Notes: generated by a model from the sequence alone, not told the origin. Shown: positions 31,161 to 42,734, numbered from the stretch's first letter. The stretch is DNA of 64,000 bases from Brachycybe producta (GCA_036925085.1 JAUPFP010000009.1:4946233-5010232); one strand, 5' to 3'. Made by a program: numbers and translations.

Positions 31161-31736
31161 TGTTTTGAAGTGAATTGCATCATTTGCCCATGTGATGTAG
31201 AGGTATTTATTATTACTATTTTGTTGTTGTCATTTATGACAACTAGATGGCGTTTCTGTCTCTGTATTGAGAGAGCCACATACAGGATGTTCATGAAGTC
31301 CTTGCACACTTTCAATTTGTAATAATCTCACTTCTGTCTTCATGTTTTCCTGGACCACATCCTCGCACAATCAGTGTTATTGGTGTGCTGAGCGAAAGCT
31401 AGATTTTATTAAGATAGTGGTACCGTAATATAGCGGCCGTTATATTACTCTAAATGACATCACAAAAAACCGTTTTTATAAATGTAAATAGATGTGGTTT
31501 TCTAAAGAGCGATGGGTGCTTACCAGGGCCGACGAGAGAGGGAGGATGCCGGGACCCGTGCAGTCTGCAGGGCCCGGTTCTTGATTTTTTTTTTTTTACA
31601 AATCACTATCCTAATTATATTATTTGTGATTTTGTTTCATAATTTTTATAGTCAAAAAAGTTTTTGATTTTTATATTATAGAAAAAATAAAGAACAATTT
31701 CTATCCATACGCAGTTTTTTTTCTGTCATGGGACCC

Positions 31737-31916
31737 GGAATTGTTGTTTTTTGGGGCATGAGGCCCGGAATTGTTGTTTTTTGGGGCATGGGGCCCGGAA
31801 TTGTTGTTTTTTGGGGCATGAGGCCCGGAATTGTAGTTTTTTGGGGCATGAGGCCCGGAATTGTTGTTTTTTGGGGCATGAGGCCCGGAATTGTTGTTTT
31901 TTGGGGCATGGGGCCG
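31737..31916. repeat. 30-bp tandem repeat (6 units)
   Basis: The unit has 'GGAATTGTTGTTTTTTGGGG' plus CATGAGGCCC. Units are almost identical (one GTTG to GTAG change, AGG/GGG variants). Its 30-bp period gives spurious repeated ORFs in several frames. Confidence 0.85.
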
Positions 31917-32024
31917 GCGGGTCCTTAAACACGATAAAAATGTTATAAGAAATTCATTTCATTAAAGAGAAAAAAATCACTTTTTTTATGAGAGAAAAAT
32001 GATTTAAATCTATTTAGGCCTATA

Positions 32025-32237
32025 TCAGTCCACCCTGGTCGGTTCATTGTAGCAGTTATTTTCAAATAAATTTAATAAAGTTGTCAAGTCGTTTTCAATG
32101 GGAAAAAGACGACGGTAAACCGTGAAAAGTGTGGATAATTTCTGTGTTATGTCGCTTATGAGATCGGCAGAGTGTCTGAAAATTGCGGTCTTTTGAGATT
32201 GCGGTTTTGTTGTCTTTACTATTTCCCCAACCAGAAG
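32025..32237 (-). CDS. Candidate last coding exon, unknown protein
   Basis: On the minus strand a pyrimidine-rich tract with ACAG precedes an open frame of 70 codons ending in TGA at 32025. The sequence contains a leucine-rich amphipathic stretch (LISDITQKLSTLFTVYRRL) and looks more protein-like than neighbouring frames. No family is recognised. No upstream exon or clear poly(A) signal was found, so this may be chance. Confidence 0.25.
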   Translation of the reverse strand, partial: LLVGEIVKTTKPQSQKTAIFRHSADLISDITQKLSTLFTVYRRLFPIENDLTTLLNLFENNCYNEPTRVD

Positions 32238-32817
32238 CGACTGTAACACCGAGGACGAAAAGAAAGTGTTTCAGTACTTTAAGAAAGCGTATAGGATGTT
32301 GTTGTTGTTGACCATCCTAATACCTAGTACAACACCTGATAATTTCAATGCATTTAAATAATAAACGTGTTCTACAGAGCCCTGTGAAGGACAAACAAAC
32401 AATATGTCGAATTCAATTTATTCAGTTAATTAATCTGAGAATATTGAGTTAATACTTAAATATAATATAGAAACTATTGTGACATTAAAATATTGATTTA
32501 GTATTTCAATTTAAAATATTAATAATAAAGACAATTTTTATTTGGTGTTCATGTCCTTAACTGGATTCCGTATAATTCACCTAAATACATTTAATTTGAA
32601 TTCATTTAACTCGTGTGTGTACTAGGTACAAGGAAACAAACTTGACGAAATAAGTGGAGGCCATTGCCACATGTCCAGCGGCGGCTCCCCGAGAAAAAAA
32701 TCAGACATGTGGGTTCAGGTCGACTATCACAGCATTTGTCAGTAGCTGGCTTTGTCGCAAATGCGTGCTCTGAAGTCAATTCCTATCGAAGCTCTTTTTT
32801 TGTAGTTAAATTATATA

Positions 32818-32900
32818 TTGACAATGCATCTTGCAGCACTTTGATCTTTAAGGTCCCTCTGTCATAAGCCAACTGGCTGCTTGCAGAGTATTTTTTTTTT
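32818..32900 (+). mobile_element. Non-LTR retrotransposon 3' UTR fragment
   Basis: It shares 'TTGACAATGCAT', 'TCCCTCTGTCATAAG' and 'GGCTGCTTGCAGAGTA' with the other tails, then runs into poly-T. Confidence 0.6.
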
Positions 32901-34169
32901 GTAATTGTAATTTGTAGTTTCAGACATTCTGCTAGGATTTCTGCAGTTATTTTCAAACAAATTGAATGACGTTTTTTTTTTTTCTAGAAAAAAAAAAAAT
33001 CCGAAATCATTTCATAGAATCGCTGCAAAGCAGCCGTACTAAATTAGGATTTTTCGAATGAGGTTTCAGATAAGAGCTACATGATTGATTGAAGGTGTGA
33101 TGTTCACACCAAAAAAATTCTACCAACTTTACGCCGTCTATTAAGATTACTTTTTCGGCGTTTCTTCTTATCTTAAGAAACCCGCATCCTTAGTTATTGG
33201 CTTATTTTTTTTTTGGGCGGGGGGAGGGGTCACACAAATGAAAGAAAACTTGAGTTAATTTAGATTCAGATTCAAGATAGAGCAAACGGAGCACTCCGAT
33301 TGATTATTATTTCCGATTAAATTACAATTTTTTTTTTTCTTCTTCTTCTTTTTGCTTATCCTAAATCTTAATTAGTTGCGATAAAATGTAACGTTTAAAA
33401 AATGTAAATTGAAATGTTTCAGTGTTGGTTACATTAAAGTTTTTTTTTGTTATAAATGTCTACTTTCAATATTAATGAAACATTTTTTTTTTGAAGATAA
33501 AAAAAATGTTAATCAAAATTAATGGTTTTTACTATAAAGAACGGAATTCAATTAAAGGAAATTAAAATACAGAAATTCTGTAGCTCGTAATAATTATTTA
33601 TAAACATTATTAATTTATGATGTCATATGTAATTACTAAAGTTTTACTATAGAAGCACAAGGCGTCATAAGTACACTGTACATAGAATATGTTTAAGCAA
33701 CTTAAAAAAGATATTAAAAGTGTTAGAAACTAGAATTGTTAATGAAGGAGATATTTTTCAAACTAAACTTGAAAATCCTATAAAAAAAAGTTTAAATTGA
33801 AATATAGTATCATGAAAATCTGTTTAACTCATTCGTTAATTGTTCTAGTTTTTAGTAAACTTGTAATTACTGCAGATTAAATGCTATTGTAAGCAACTTT
33901 CGAAAATTAAAAATTATGAGGAAAGTGCTAGCAGTGATTGCCTATGTTCAGGCGAAAGCAAATATATCCAATATATTTGAGTAATGTTTATGTTTTACGT
34001 CATGCGGTGCAGTATAATTGTATAAATTTACATATAGGGCCTAGTTAATGTTGAAAAACAAAGAACCAAGAAACCTCAATAAAAACGTTTAAACTGTATT
34101 AAAAGCTAGAAGAGTAATTGAATCACTTAATACTATTTTTCATGATTTAAAAATAAACATTTTACTGCA
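32901..34169. other. AT-rich spacer before the LTR element
   Basis: No ORF or defined element. Pieces of the 'GAAACTAGAATTGTTAATGA' repeat occur at 33720-33845 and about 34100. Confidence 0.45.
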
Positions 34170-34173
34170 ATTT

Positions 34174-36205
34174 TGTTAGGTGTTCAAAATGGACTATAAA
34201 TGCACCTAAACACCTAACATGAAATCATACATAAACAAAAATAAACAAAACAAAAAACTAAATAGAAACCAAAAAGGAAAAGCAACAATAAGAATTGTAA
34301 TAATAATAATAGTAATAATAATGGTAATAATGATAATAATAATAATAATAATAATAATGTTAATAATAATGTTTAAAAGAACTTGTGAATGAAAACAGGT
34401 GTTTAACTAGAAAGGTGTAATGTGACACCTGAAAAAGAATAGACGATAGAGAAGAAGAAAGTTTAAAATGTAAACAAGTGTCATAACAGGTGTGTCGTAT
34501 GTAAAAGCTAAAAGGTGTAATATAACACCTTAAGTGAATAGAAAGAAAAAGAAAAGTTAAAAGGTGTAATATAACACCTTAACTGAAACAATGATGATAG
34601 AAAGAAGAAATAATTAACTACAATAGGCATACGCATCACATTAACAAAATATTATATGGTGACTAGGCTGGGGGTGTGAAAATAATAAGATCACATAAAT
34701 AATTTATGAGATTTGCTGTCATAATAAGAGGAAATGTTAAAATGGCCTGTCAATCATAATAAGATATAATATTATTCTATCGTTACTTTTAAAGCAAACT
34801 AACACTTAAAATTAACCTTTTCTAAGAAAGGTCACACCTGTGTTTACATTTAATGTAACTTTTGTCAACACCTGATATCATGTTAGTCCTTCATGTCAAT
34901 CACAATACTTTCACTTTTCAATCATAAGGTTGACCAATTAAATGATTGAATAATCAACCCAAGTTAACCAATGAGAGACTAGAATGGACTAAAATCTTCA
35001 ATTTTAGTCAGTTCATTTTAGATTTTAGACCAGAGTGTGGCAGACTCTCAAAGAGAGTGTGAGGCTCTCAATGAGGTTTCAGAGAGTGTCTACAGCCAGA
35101 GAGAGAGAGAGAGAGATAAAAGAATACCAGCGGTTTGTAAAGGGATCAGAAGGACTTAGTTTTCTTTACAAGAAAAAAGAAAACAATATACTAGTTTCCT
35201 GTAGGAACCTAGTGTATTGTTTGATTAACTTAGAAATTATTTTGGTTATACTTTCAGAACTCTAAAATATTTTGAGATTACACTTTCAGAACTCTAAAAT
35301 ATTTTGGTTATACTTTCAGAACTCTAAAATATTTTGAGATTACACTTTCAGAACTCTAAAATATTTTGGTTATACTTTCAGAACTCTAAAATATTTTGAG
35401 ATTATACTTTCAGAACTCTAAAATATTTTGAGATTACACTTTCAGAACTCTAAAATATTTTGAGATTACACTTTCAGAACTCTAAAATATTTTGGTTATA
35501 CTTTCAGAACTCTAAAATATTTTGAGATTACACATTCAGAACTCTAAAATATTCTCATTACACATTCAGAACTCTAAAATATTCTCATTACACTTTCAGA
35601 ACTCTAAAATATTTTCATTACACTTTCAGAACTCTAAAATATTCTCATTACACTTTCAGAACTCTAAAATATTTTGGGATTACACATTCAGAACTCTGAA
35701 ATATTTTGGGATTACACATTCAGAACTCTAAAATATTTTGGTTGCATATTCAGAACTCTTAGATCATTTTTGTTGCTTTCACAAATAGAACTTTAAAATA
35801 TTTTGGTTTACACATACAGAATTATAATTAATTGTGGTTGGTTTACAAATTAAAACAATAAATTGTGTGCAAACTTCATAGTGTTTTGTGATCATCATTT
35901 GAGTTGGTGTTTAATTTAAGTGTGTGCCAGTTCAGCAATCAACTCCACAACCCCAAATCAACTGGACATCTGAACGAGCATCAAGAAAAGGTAGGAAACT
36001 AATAATTTACTTTTTAAACAAGGCCAATAACATAAAAATACACCAAGAAACATAGGGGGGCACAACTTGATCAAAACAGGGATACTGGTTCCCCAAATAG
36101 ACCATTGTCTGGAACCTGAACCAAGCTGTACACTTTCACTTCTTCCCCTTTTCCAAAATTTTGAATTTTGACTTTCAGGGCTATAGAGTGGAGGTAAAAA
36201 TAACA
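34174..36205 (+). repeat. 5' LTR (2032 bp)
   Basis: It starts TGTTAGGTG and ends AATAACA. It contains a trinucleotide tract (AAT)n near 34300-34370, three short 'AAGGTGTAATATAACACCTT'-type palindromes (around 34410, 34510 and 34560), a GA run at 35098-35116, and an AT-rich 32-bp minisatellite (about 35254-35740). The length is unusually large for a gypsy-type LTR. Confidence 0.92.
35254..35740 (+). repeat. 32-bp minisatellite inside the 5' LTR
   Basis: About sixteen tandem units carry the core 'ACTTTCAGAACTCTAAAATA' with variable linkers (TTTTGAGATTAC, TTTTGGTTAT, TTCTCATTAC). The linker classes are ordered, suggesting stepwise duplications. The same array lies in the 3' LTR (about 40763-41290), with one extra TTTTGAGATTAC unit. 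Confidence 0.85.
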
Positions 36206-36207
36206 AG

Positions 36208-36225
36208 TGGCGCAGTCGACAGGAT
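36208..36225 (+). promoter_or_regulatory. Primer-binding site of the LTR element
   Basis: TGGCGCAGTCGACAGGAT begins 2 nt after the 5' LTR. It starts with TGG (complement of tRNA CCA) and closely resembles the TGGCGCAGTCG-type site used by 17.6/297-like elements, attributed there to a serine tRNA. The tRNA assignment here is by analogy. Confidence 0.75.
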
Positions 36226-36626
36226 TTTATCCTTGTTGAGTTCAGTGTTCCCCTTTTTGATTTAAAGCTGAAGTTTGAATTCCTGGGTTCTAATTTTTGT
36301 TATAATTTTCTGAATGTTTTCCCTATTAAAATACATATTAATGTTAATTAATAGTGAAACCTTTGAAATTTTTTTTTCCCTTCTCAATGTTTTTCATACC
36401 TTTTAGATTGATGTTTTCAAATGGCCGAATAAGTAGTTTTAAGTAGATATAAGTACATATGCGATATTTTTGTGGTTTCTGCTCGCTCCCACACATGCAC
36501 GCACGCGCTCCCATACAAAAAGTCCCAGAAAAGCGGACTATATACAAAATTTGGGTGAGGTTCTTTAAAATTTTGTGGGGTTTGTAAGGGAACAATTTAC
36601 AAGGAAAACCAAATAAACCAAATAAC

Positions 36627-37241
36627 ATGGATCATCAAGGAGACAACGAAGCTACCACTTCAGGTGTGGGGCACAATCAAAATGTGAATCAGCCTGTACA
36701 TAGTAGCTTAATCCCATATTTTTCAGGGGATGGAAAAGGTCCATCTGCCAAAGAATTGTTTGAGCAGATTGAAGGTATCACTAGGCTAGCAAATTGGACA
36801 GAGGAATTTCAGATAATCTTAATCAAAGCTAAATGTAAAGGTCCTGCAGCAGAATTCCTAAGAGATCACCCAGAGATAAGACAGATAACAAGACTAGAAG
36901 AGCTAAAAGCATTAATGATTCAGCGTTTTGAACCAATAGAACCCAAATTAGTGTCAATGCAGAAATTTTTAGAAGAAAAGCAAAGTAGCACCGAGAGTGC
37001 AATAGAGTACATTTTGAGGGTAAAAACTCGAGGTAGAACTTTCACCGATGAAAATCCTACTCCAGATCAAATAGCCATGCGGGATGGTATGATCCAAAAC
37101 CAAATTATAAAAGGATTGAATTCCCGAATTAAAAGGTTTGTGTTGTCCCGGAATCCTGCTAATTTACAAGAGACAATCGCAATTATTTTAGCCGAAGAAG
37201 AAAATGAGAAATTAGTACAAGGGAAAAATGGGGTAAATTAA
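36627..37241 (+). CDS. Gag-like capsid protein of the LTR element (204 aa)
   Basis: This intact ORF lies about 420 bp after the primer-binding site. An N-terminal polar stretch leads to SLIPYFSGDGKG (about residues 27-38). A helical Retrotrans_gag-type region follows, with a conserved-looking W (about 57), FLRDHPEI and LKALMIQRFEPI. The end is NQIIKGLNSRIKRFVLSRNP and a charged helix. This layout is that of Ty3/gypsy gag capsid domains. No CCHC zinc knuckle is present, and the ORF stops before any protease. Being open while pol is absent suggests recent activity or selection on gag. The class assignment rests on motif resemblance. Confidence 0.8.
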   Translation: MDHQGDNEATTSGVGHNQNVNQPVHSSLIPYFSGDGKGPSAKELFEQIEGITRLANWTEEFQIILIKAKCKGPAAEFLRDHPEIRQITRLEELKALMIQRFEPIEPKLVSMQKFLEEKQSSTESAIEYILRVKTRGRTFTDENPTPDQIAMRDGMIQNQIIKGLNSRIKRFVLSRNPANLQETIAIILAEEENEKLVQGKNGVN

Positions 37242-37383
37242 ATTGAGGCTAGAGACCCAAATTTAGCAGTTAGACATAAAGGTGCAAGGATGCCATAAAA
37301 CAGTTACAGAAAATGAAGTTAAGAAAAACAAGAGTAAAATAGACAAATGAATAAAAAGGAAAATGATTTAAAACATTACTGCT

Positions 37384-37629
37384 GGACAGTGGATTGTCCG
37401 GAATAAAATAAGAAATGAAACAGGGAGTTAAAAGCAGTAATGTTGGACAACAGATTGTCCGTGTAATTGAGAAAAATAAGTTTAAAAGAGCAAGAAGAAA
37501 ACAGTAAAACAGAAAGTGAATGAAAACAAATAGTGGTTTAAACCATTAGTGTTGGACGACGGACTGTCCGGAATTAGGTAAGAATATGGTTAGATAATTA
37601 AAACACTAATGTTGGATGATGGACCATCC
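37384..37629 (+). ncRNA. Four co-varying hairpins in the LTR-element interior
   Basis: Four related hairpins lie just after gag: 37384-37399 (GGACA/TGTCC), 37445-37460 (GGACAA/TTGTCC), 37554-37569 (GGACG/TGTCC, with a G-U pair) and 37614-37629 (GGATG/CATCC). Units 3 and 4 differ by paired changes that keep the stem. Three loops are 6 nt; the second is 4 nt. Flanks alternate: units 1 and 3 continue TCCGGAAT, units 2 and 4 continue TCCGT.TAATT, so a two-hairpin block was duplicated. The covariation suggests an RNA element such as a packaging, dimerisation or export signal. The function is inference. Confidence 0.65.
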
Positions 37630-39680
37630 GTATAATTAAGAAATGATAGGTTCTAATAGGGGGAACAATGAATATATAAGTTGAATAAAGATAAGAATTT
37701 AAAGGTAAAAATTAGACAAGTGGAAAAGAATTATGAAACAGCCTAGGGGGTAGGTACCCCTATGACATAAAACCAAACTCAATTGAAAACAGAATGGGAG
37801 GCTATATGGTATTACAGGATAACATGAAAAAATAATTCATACCTAAAACCATGGATGTGAGTACTATAATAACGGGATACTTTATGGAAGAAAATTTCAT
37901 GCCCACAATTAATGTGCTATTAGTCCTAGCCAAACAGGAAATACATTGGAGCTAGCACCCATACCCAAAAAAGCTATTCAGGAGTCAATAATTGAGTAAA
38001 AAAGTGATGAAGAAAAATAATGTCAAGAAATATAGTAATCAGAAAATTTGATGAACATGAAAATAGAGAAAAATTGAAGTTAAGGGTAAAATGGAAAACA
38101 AAAGGGGAGTTTAAAAAACATCTCAGTGAATGAGATGAAATGAATAGAATAATTTTATTCTTATAATAATGGAACATTTTGGCAAGTAGAAAAGCTGAAA
38201 TGGGAAATGGTAGTATATTGCCTCTACAATTATTAAATGGGGGATCAACATAAAAAAATATATATTGGGAAAAAATTTAATGGATATATAATACAAGTAA
38301 AATAATTAAAAAAAAAAAATAAATGAAAAATTACATAATCTAAATAAATAACAAGGTACAATCATAAGTTTGAAATAATATAGAGAATTATTATTTCAAT
38401 GTGTCTGAATCAGCCACAAAACAAAACAAATGTTATGGGCAAAATTTACTGGGAATGGATGCATTCAAAATTGAGGATGGGGTGAACTTCATCAAACTTA
38501 ATGATCCCGTTATAATGGTTAGTGCAGAAGGCACTGTAATAATTAGAAAAGATGGAATAGAAAGAAGTTCACATGTGGGAAAAAACAGGTAGTTATAAAT
38601 CCTGAATTTGGAATGGAATCTGGCTCCCTTCACATTATCTTTATCTAAAAAAGGTAATATGATGAAAAGGCAAATTCCATGTTAAAGGTAAACAATATTT
38701 GCTAAAGAATAACATGTTTAATTTTATGATTTTTATATAATCTACCATTTATATAATTTTTATGTAACCCATGCAATTATTATACTATTAACCAGAATTG
38801 TATTTTTATGTGTTGAAAAAGTAGTTAAAAGTGTTTCAAATTTATTATGTACATCTGTAATTTGTATTGTGTGTTTAGGGCTTGTAGACCAACAAAGAAT
38901 TGTCCTGCTATTTTAGAAATGTGTTAGGAAGGATAGAGTATGATAAGAAAATTGTTAGGATAGTTACAGGCTAGAAAAACAAACAAACTAGGTAAAAAAA
39001 AATGACTATTCATTTGTTGTAAGCATTAGATCTCTCACTCTTATAACAAGTACTAAAAGTGTCAATTGAAATGTATTGTTTGTTCACGAAATCAGAACAT
39101 TGTATCCACATTCAAGTTGGAGCTTTGTACTTTCATCAAAAAATTGGAACATCAACGAAAACCTCTACAGATGCTAGGTTAGCAAGTCGACAATTTCTTC
39201 AGAAAAGCAGACTAATACCAGATGTTATAACAGTTAATCAAAAAAATCTCTTCAGATAAGCAGACTAATACTTTGAAGACTTAGACCTTGGTTTGCCAAT
39301 TTGGGAGAACTTCAACCTTTCATCAGACTGAATATTGACATTGTAGCCTGAGTGATGTCTAAAGGACAATTTCAACAGAAACTGATTTACAGATCAGCAA
39401 TCAACAGATGACAACCTAGTAACCATCTGATGACATCTATACAAAACCATCATGAGGACTACATCAAAACAATGAACTAATAGAATTTGTGAGCAATTCC
39501 TAAAATGTGCTGCAATTTGTCTATTTATAAAATTATCCAAGAGTGAAGAGATATAGAAGTGCTAAAATGGGGTAAATGATAACATGAAAAAAAAAAAAAG
39601 TAGAAAATTAGGACTATTGTAAGTGAAGGTTCATGACAATTAGGGTAAATTACACAGATTAAATGTGGGAAGTGAAATTT
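37630..39680 (+). other. Non-coding interior of the LTR element
   Basis: Apart from the possible protease scrap at 38401-38592, no long ORF is present. The sequence is A-rich on this strand, as retroelement genomic RNA often is. Short ORFs (for example 39059-39259) have no recognisable domain. Confidence 0.5.
38401..38592 (+). pseudogene. Possible pol (protease) remnant in the LTR element
   Basis: A 64-codon open stretch includes NLLGMDAF followed by an alternating hydrophobic segment. It resembles the C-terminal 'ILGMDFL' region of retroelement aspartic proteases. The catalytic DTG motif was not seen upstream. It is short and weak, and may be chance. Confidence 0.3.
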
Positions 39681-39692
39681 AGGGGGTAGGGA
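39681..39692 (+). promoter_or_regulatory. Polypurine tract of the LTR element
   Basis: AGGGGGTAGGGA ends exactly at the 3' LTR start. That is the expected place for the plus-strand primer, with a single T interruption. Confidence 0.75.
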
Positions 39693-41754
39693 TGTTAGGT
39701 GTTCAAAATGGACTATAAATGCACCTAAACACCTAACATGAAATCATACATAAACAAAAATAAACAAAACAAAAAACTAAATAGAAACCAAAAAGGAAAA
39801 GCAACAATAAGAATTGTAATAATAATAATAGTAATAATAATGGTAATAATGATAATAATAATAATAATAATAATAATGTTAATAATAATGTTTAAAAGAA
39901 CTTGTGAATGAAAACAGGTGTTTAACTAGAAAGGTGTAATGTGACACCTGAAAAAGAATAGACGATAGAGAAGAAGAAAGTTTAAAATGTAAACAAGTGT
40001 CATAACAGGTGTGTCGTATGTAAAAGCTAAAAGGTGTAATATAACACCTTAAGTGAATAGAAAGAAAAAGAAAAGTTAAAAGGTGTAATATAACACCTTA
40101 ACTGAAACAATGATGATAGAAAGAAGAAATAATTAACTACAATAGGCATACGCATCACATTAACAAAATATTATATGGTGACTAGGCTGGGGGTGTGAAA
40201 ATAATAAGATCACATAAATAATTTATGAGATTTGCTGTCATAATAAGAGGAAATGTTAAAATGGCCTGTCAATCATAATAAGATATAATATTATTCTATC
40301 GTTACTTTTAAAGCAAACTAACACTTAAAATTAACCTTTTCTAAGAAAGGTCACACCTGTGTTTACATTTAATGTAACTTTTGTCAACACCTGATATCAT
40401 GTTAGTCCTTCATGTCAATCACAATACTTTCACTTTTCAATCATAAGGTTGACCAATTAAATGATTGAATAATCAACCCAAGTTAACCAATGAGAGACTA
40501 GAATGGACTAAAATCTTCAATTTTAGTCAGTTCATTTTAGATTTTAGACCAGAGTGTGGCAGACTCTCAAAGAGAGTGTGAGGCTCTCAATGAGGTTTCA
40601 GAGAGTGTCTACAGCCAGAGAGAGAGAGAGAGATAAAAGAATACCAGCGGTTTGTAAAGGGATCAGAAGGACTTAGTTTTCTTTACAAGAAAAAAGAAAA
40701 CAATATACTAGTTTCCTGTAGGAACCTAGTGTATTGTTTGATTAACTTAGAAATTATTTTGGTTATACTTTCAGAACTCTAAAATATTTTGAGATTACAC
40801 TTTCAGAACTCTAAAATATTTTGAGATTACACTTTCAGAACTCTAAAATATTTTGGTTATACTTTCAGAACTCTAAAATATTTTGAGATTACACTTTCAG
40901 AACTCTAAAATATTTTGGTTATACTTTCAGAACTCTAAAATATTTTGAGATTATACTTTCAGAACTCTAAAATATTTTGAGATTACACTTTCAGAACTCT
41001 AAAATATTTTGAGATTACACTTTCAGAACTCTAAAATATTTTGGTTATACTTTCAGAACTCTAAAATATTTTGAGATTACACATTCAGAACTCTAAAATA
41101 TTCTCATTACACATTCAGAACTCTAAAATATTCTCATTACACTTTCAGAACTCTAAAATATTTTCATTACACTTTCAGAACTCTAAAATATTCTCATTAC
41201 ACTTTCAGAACTCTAAAATATTTTGGGATTACACATTCAGAACTCTGAAATATTTTGGGATTACACATTCAGAACTCTAAAATATTTTGGTTGCATATTC
41301 AGAACTCTTAGATCATTTTTGTTGCTTTCACAAATAGAACTTTAAAATATTTTGGTTTACACATACAGAATTATAATTAATTGTGGTTGGTTTACAAATT
41401 AAAACAATAAATTGTGTGCAAACTTCATAGTGTTTTGTGATCATCATTTGAGTTGGTGTTTAATTTAAGTGTGTGCCAGTTCAGCAATCAACTCCACAAC
41501 CCCAAATCAACTGGACATCTGAACGAGCATCAAGAAAAGGTAGGAAACTAATAATTTACTTTTTAAACAAGGCCAATAACATAAAAATACACCAAGAAAC
41601 ATAGGGGGGCACAACTTGATCAAAACAGGGATACTGGTTCCCCAAATAGACCATTGTCTGGAACCTGAACCAAGCTGTACACTTTCACTTCTTCCCCTTT
41701 TCCAAAATTTTGAATTTTGACTTTCAGGGCTATAGAGTGGAGGTAAAAATAACA
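39693..41754 (+). repeat. 3' LTR (2062 bp)
   Basis: This is a near-identical copy of the 5' LTR. The 30-bp net length difference is one extra 32-bp minisatellite unit minus one GA dinucleotide. A purine tract (39681-39692) lies directly upstream. Downstream, at 41755, begins the right part of a different MITE. Confidence 0.92.
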
Positions 41755-41899
41755 ATTTTACCAAAGTTTTTAACAGTTTTTTTTAAGATTAGGATTCGAA
41801 AGATTCGAAAGACGAAAAAAACGCTAAGATTCGAGTTTTCGAATCTCGAATATTTTTCAAGATTCGCTGGATTTGAGGATTCGAATGTCCCAATCCCAA
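41755..41899 (+). mobile_element. Right part of the same MITE, abutting the LTR element
   Basis: It aligns with 28868-29004 from 'ATTTTACCAAAG' to 'TCGAATG.CCCAATCCC'. The matching left part is not found at 34173, the other side of the LTR element. Confidence 0.6.
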
Positions 41900-42221
41900 T
41901 ATAAAATATTTTAAAGCAAATTCTTGAGAAAATAAGATTTCCCCCTTTTGTAGTTTTCCTTCTTTTGTTTTTCAACGGAATTGAATGGTTGCTACAAATA
42001 CCTTTAGTAAGTATGTCAAATTCAAAGGCTAACACGGGCCAATTAAACAAGGTCTAAGTTTACGTGGGCCGCAAAAAAAAAACAACAACAAAAACTTCAT
42101 TTTTATAGAAACGTAGGTTTATTTCGAAAAAGTATAGTAGAAAAAAGAACAAAGACAATAGATTGTTACTTTAGAAATTGTAATAACGGCAGCACAAAAT
42201 GAGAATTATAATATATTAAAA

Positions 42222-42734
42222 CTAGTGGGGTAACCCGTCATAAATGACGGGAGCAAAATTCACAGGCAATTGTGCCCAGCATTAGAATTTCTTTTCCTCC
42301 GCCCTTTTATGACGTCAGACCAAGTAACAAACCCAACAACCCAATTCATAAAAGGGCGGAGCAAAAAAAATTCTAGTTTAATTTTGCTACTATTATCCCC
42401 TCCCCTTTTTCTATATTTGAAAGAGAAAATGAGCGGTTCATTTTCTCTGGTGTGCGCATGCGCGTCGTTTTTTCCTTTTTTACTCCTTTCATTTCAATTT
42501 CCGTCACTCCCTCCCACTTTTCTCTCTCCCCTCTGCACTTTCCAACCTTTTCCCCTCTCCAAGTTAATATCATGGGGTTCTTGGATGGGGAGTGTGCAAC
42601 ATATAGTTGACCTTGAGAAAAAAAAAACGGTTCATTTACTCATTTAAATTTATATAAATTCCGACGTGGTTCAAGGGTTAAAACGTTACTCACATGAAAA
42701 GGACAGACCTGGCTTAATATATATATAACTTTTG
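42222..42734 (-). mobile_element. Helitron-like non-autonomous element, copy b
   Basis: It has the same 3' hairpin and CTAG end as copy a, and the same body. The 5' side reaches 'AGGTCTG' and a TATATATATA tract. A partly deleted ACAGG-group MITE lies at about 42262-42375. Confidence 0.6.

Larger units (their letters stand above)
34174..41754 (+). mobile_element. Non-autonomous Ty3/gypsy-like LTR retrotransposon, recent insertion
   Basis: Two direct repeats with TG...CA ends (34174-36205 and 39693-41754) flank a 3.49-kb interior. ATTT lies just outside each end (34170-34173 and 41755-41758), a 4-bp target duplication as in 17.6/297-type elements. A primer-binding site follows the 5' LTR and a purine tract precedes the 3' LTR. 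The interior holds one intact gag-like ORF and a possible protease scrap, but no reverse transcriptase, RNase H, integrase or envelope that I can see. Movement would need proteins from another element. The LTRs differ only by one 32-bp unit and one GA dinucleotide as far as I compared, so insertion is recent. Confidence 0.92.

Noticed and set aside
31676..31948. ORFs with repeated MPQKTTIPG or GIVVFWGM peptides
   Set aside because: They are an artefact of the 30-bp tandem repeat, open in several frames.
35254..35740. Direct repeats in the LTR as a CRISPR-like array
   Set aside because: The 'spacers' are a few recurring linkers, so this is a minisatellite duplicated in both LTRs.
36344..36628. 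94-codon minus ORF within the LTR-element leader
   Set aside because: It is antisense to the retroelement, low-complexity and without a domain.
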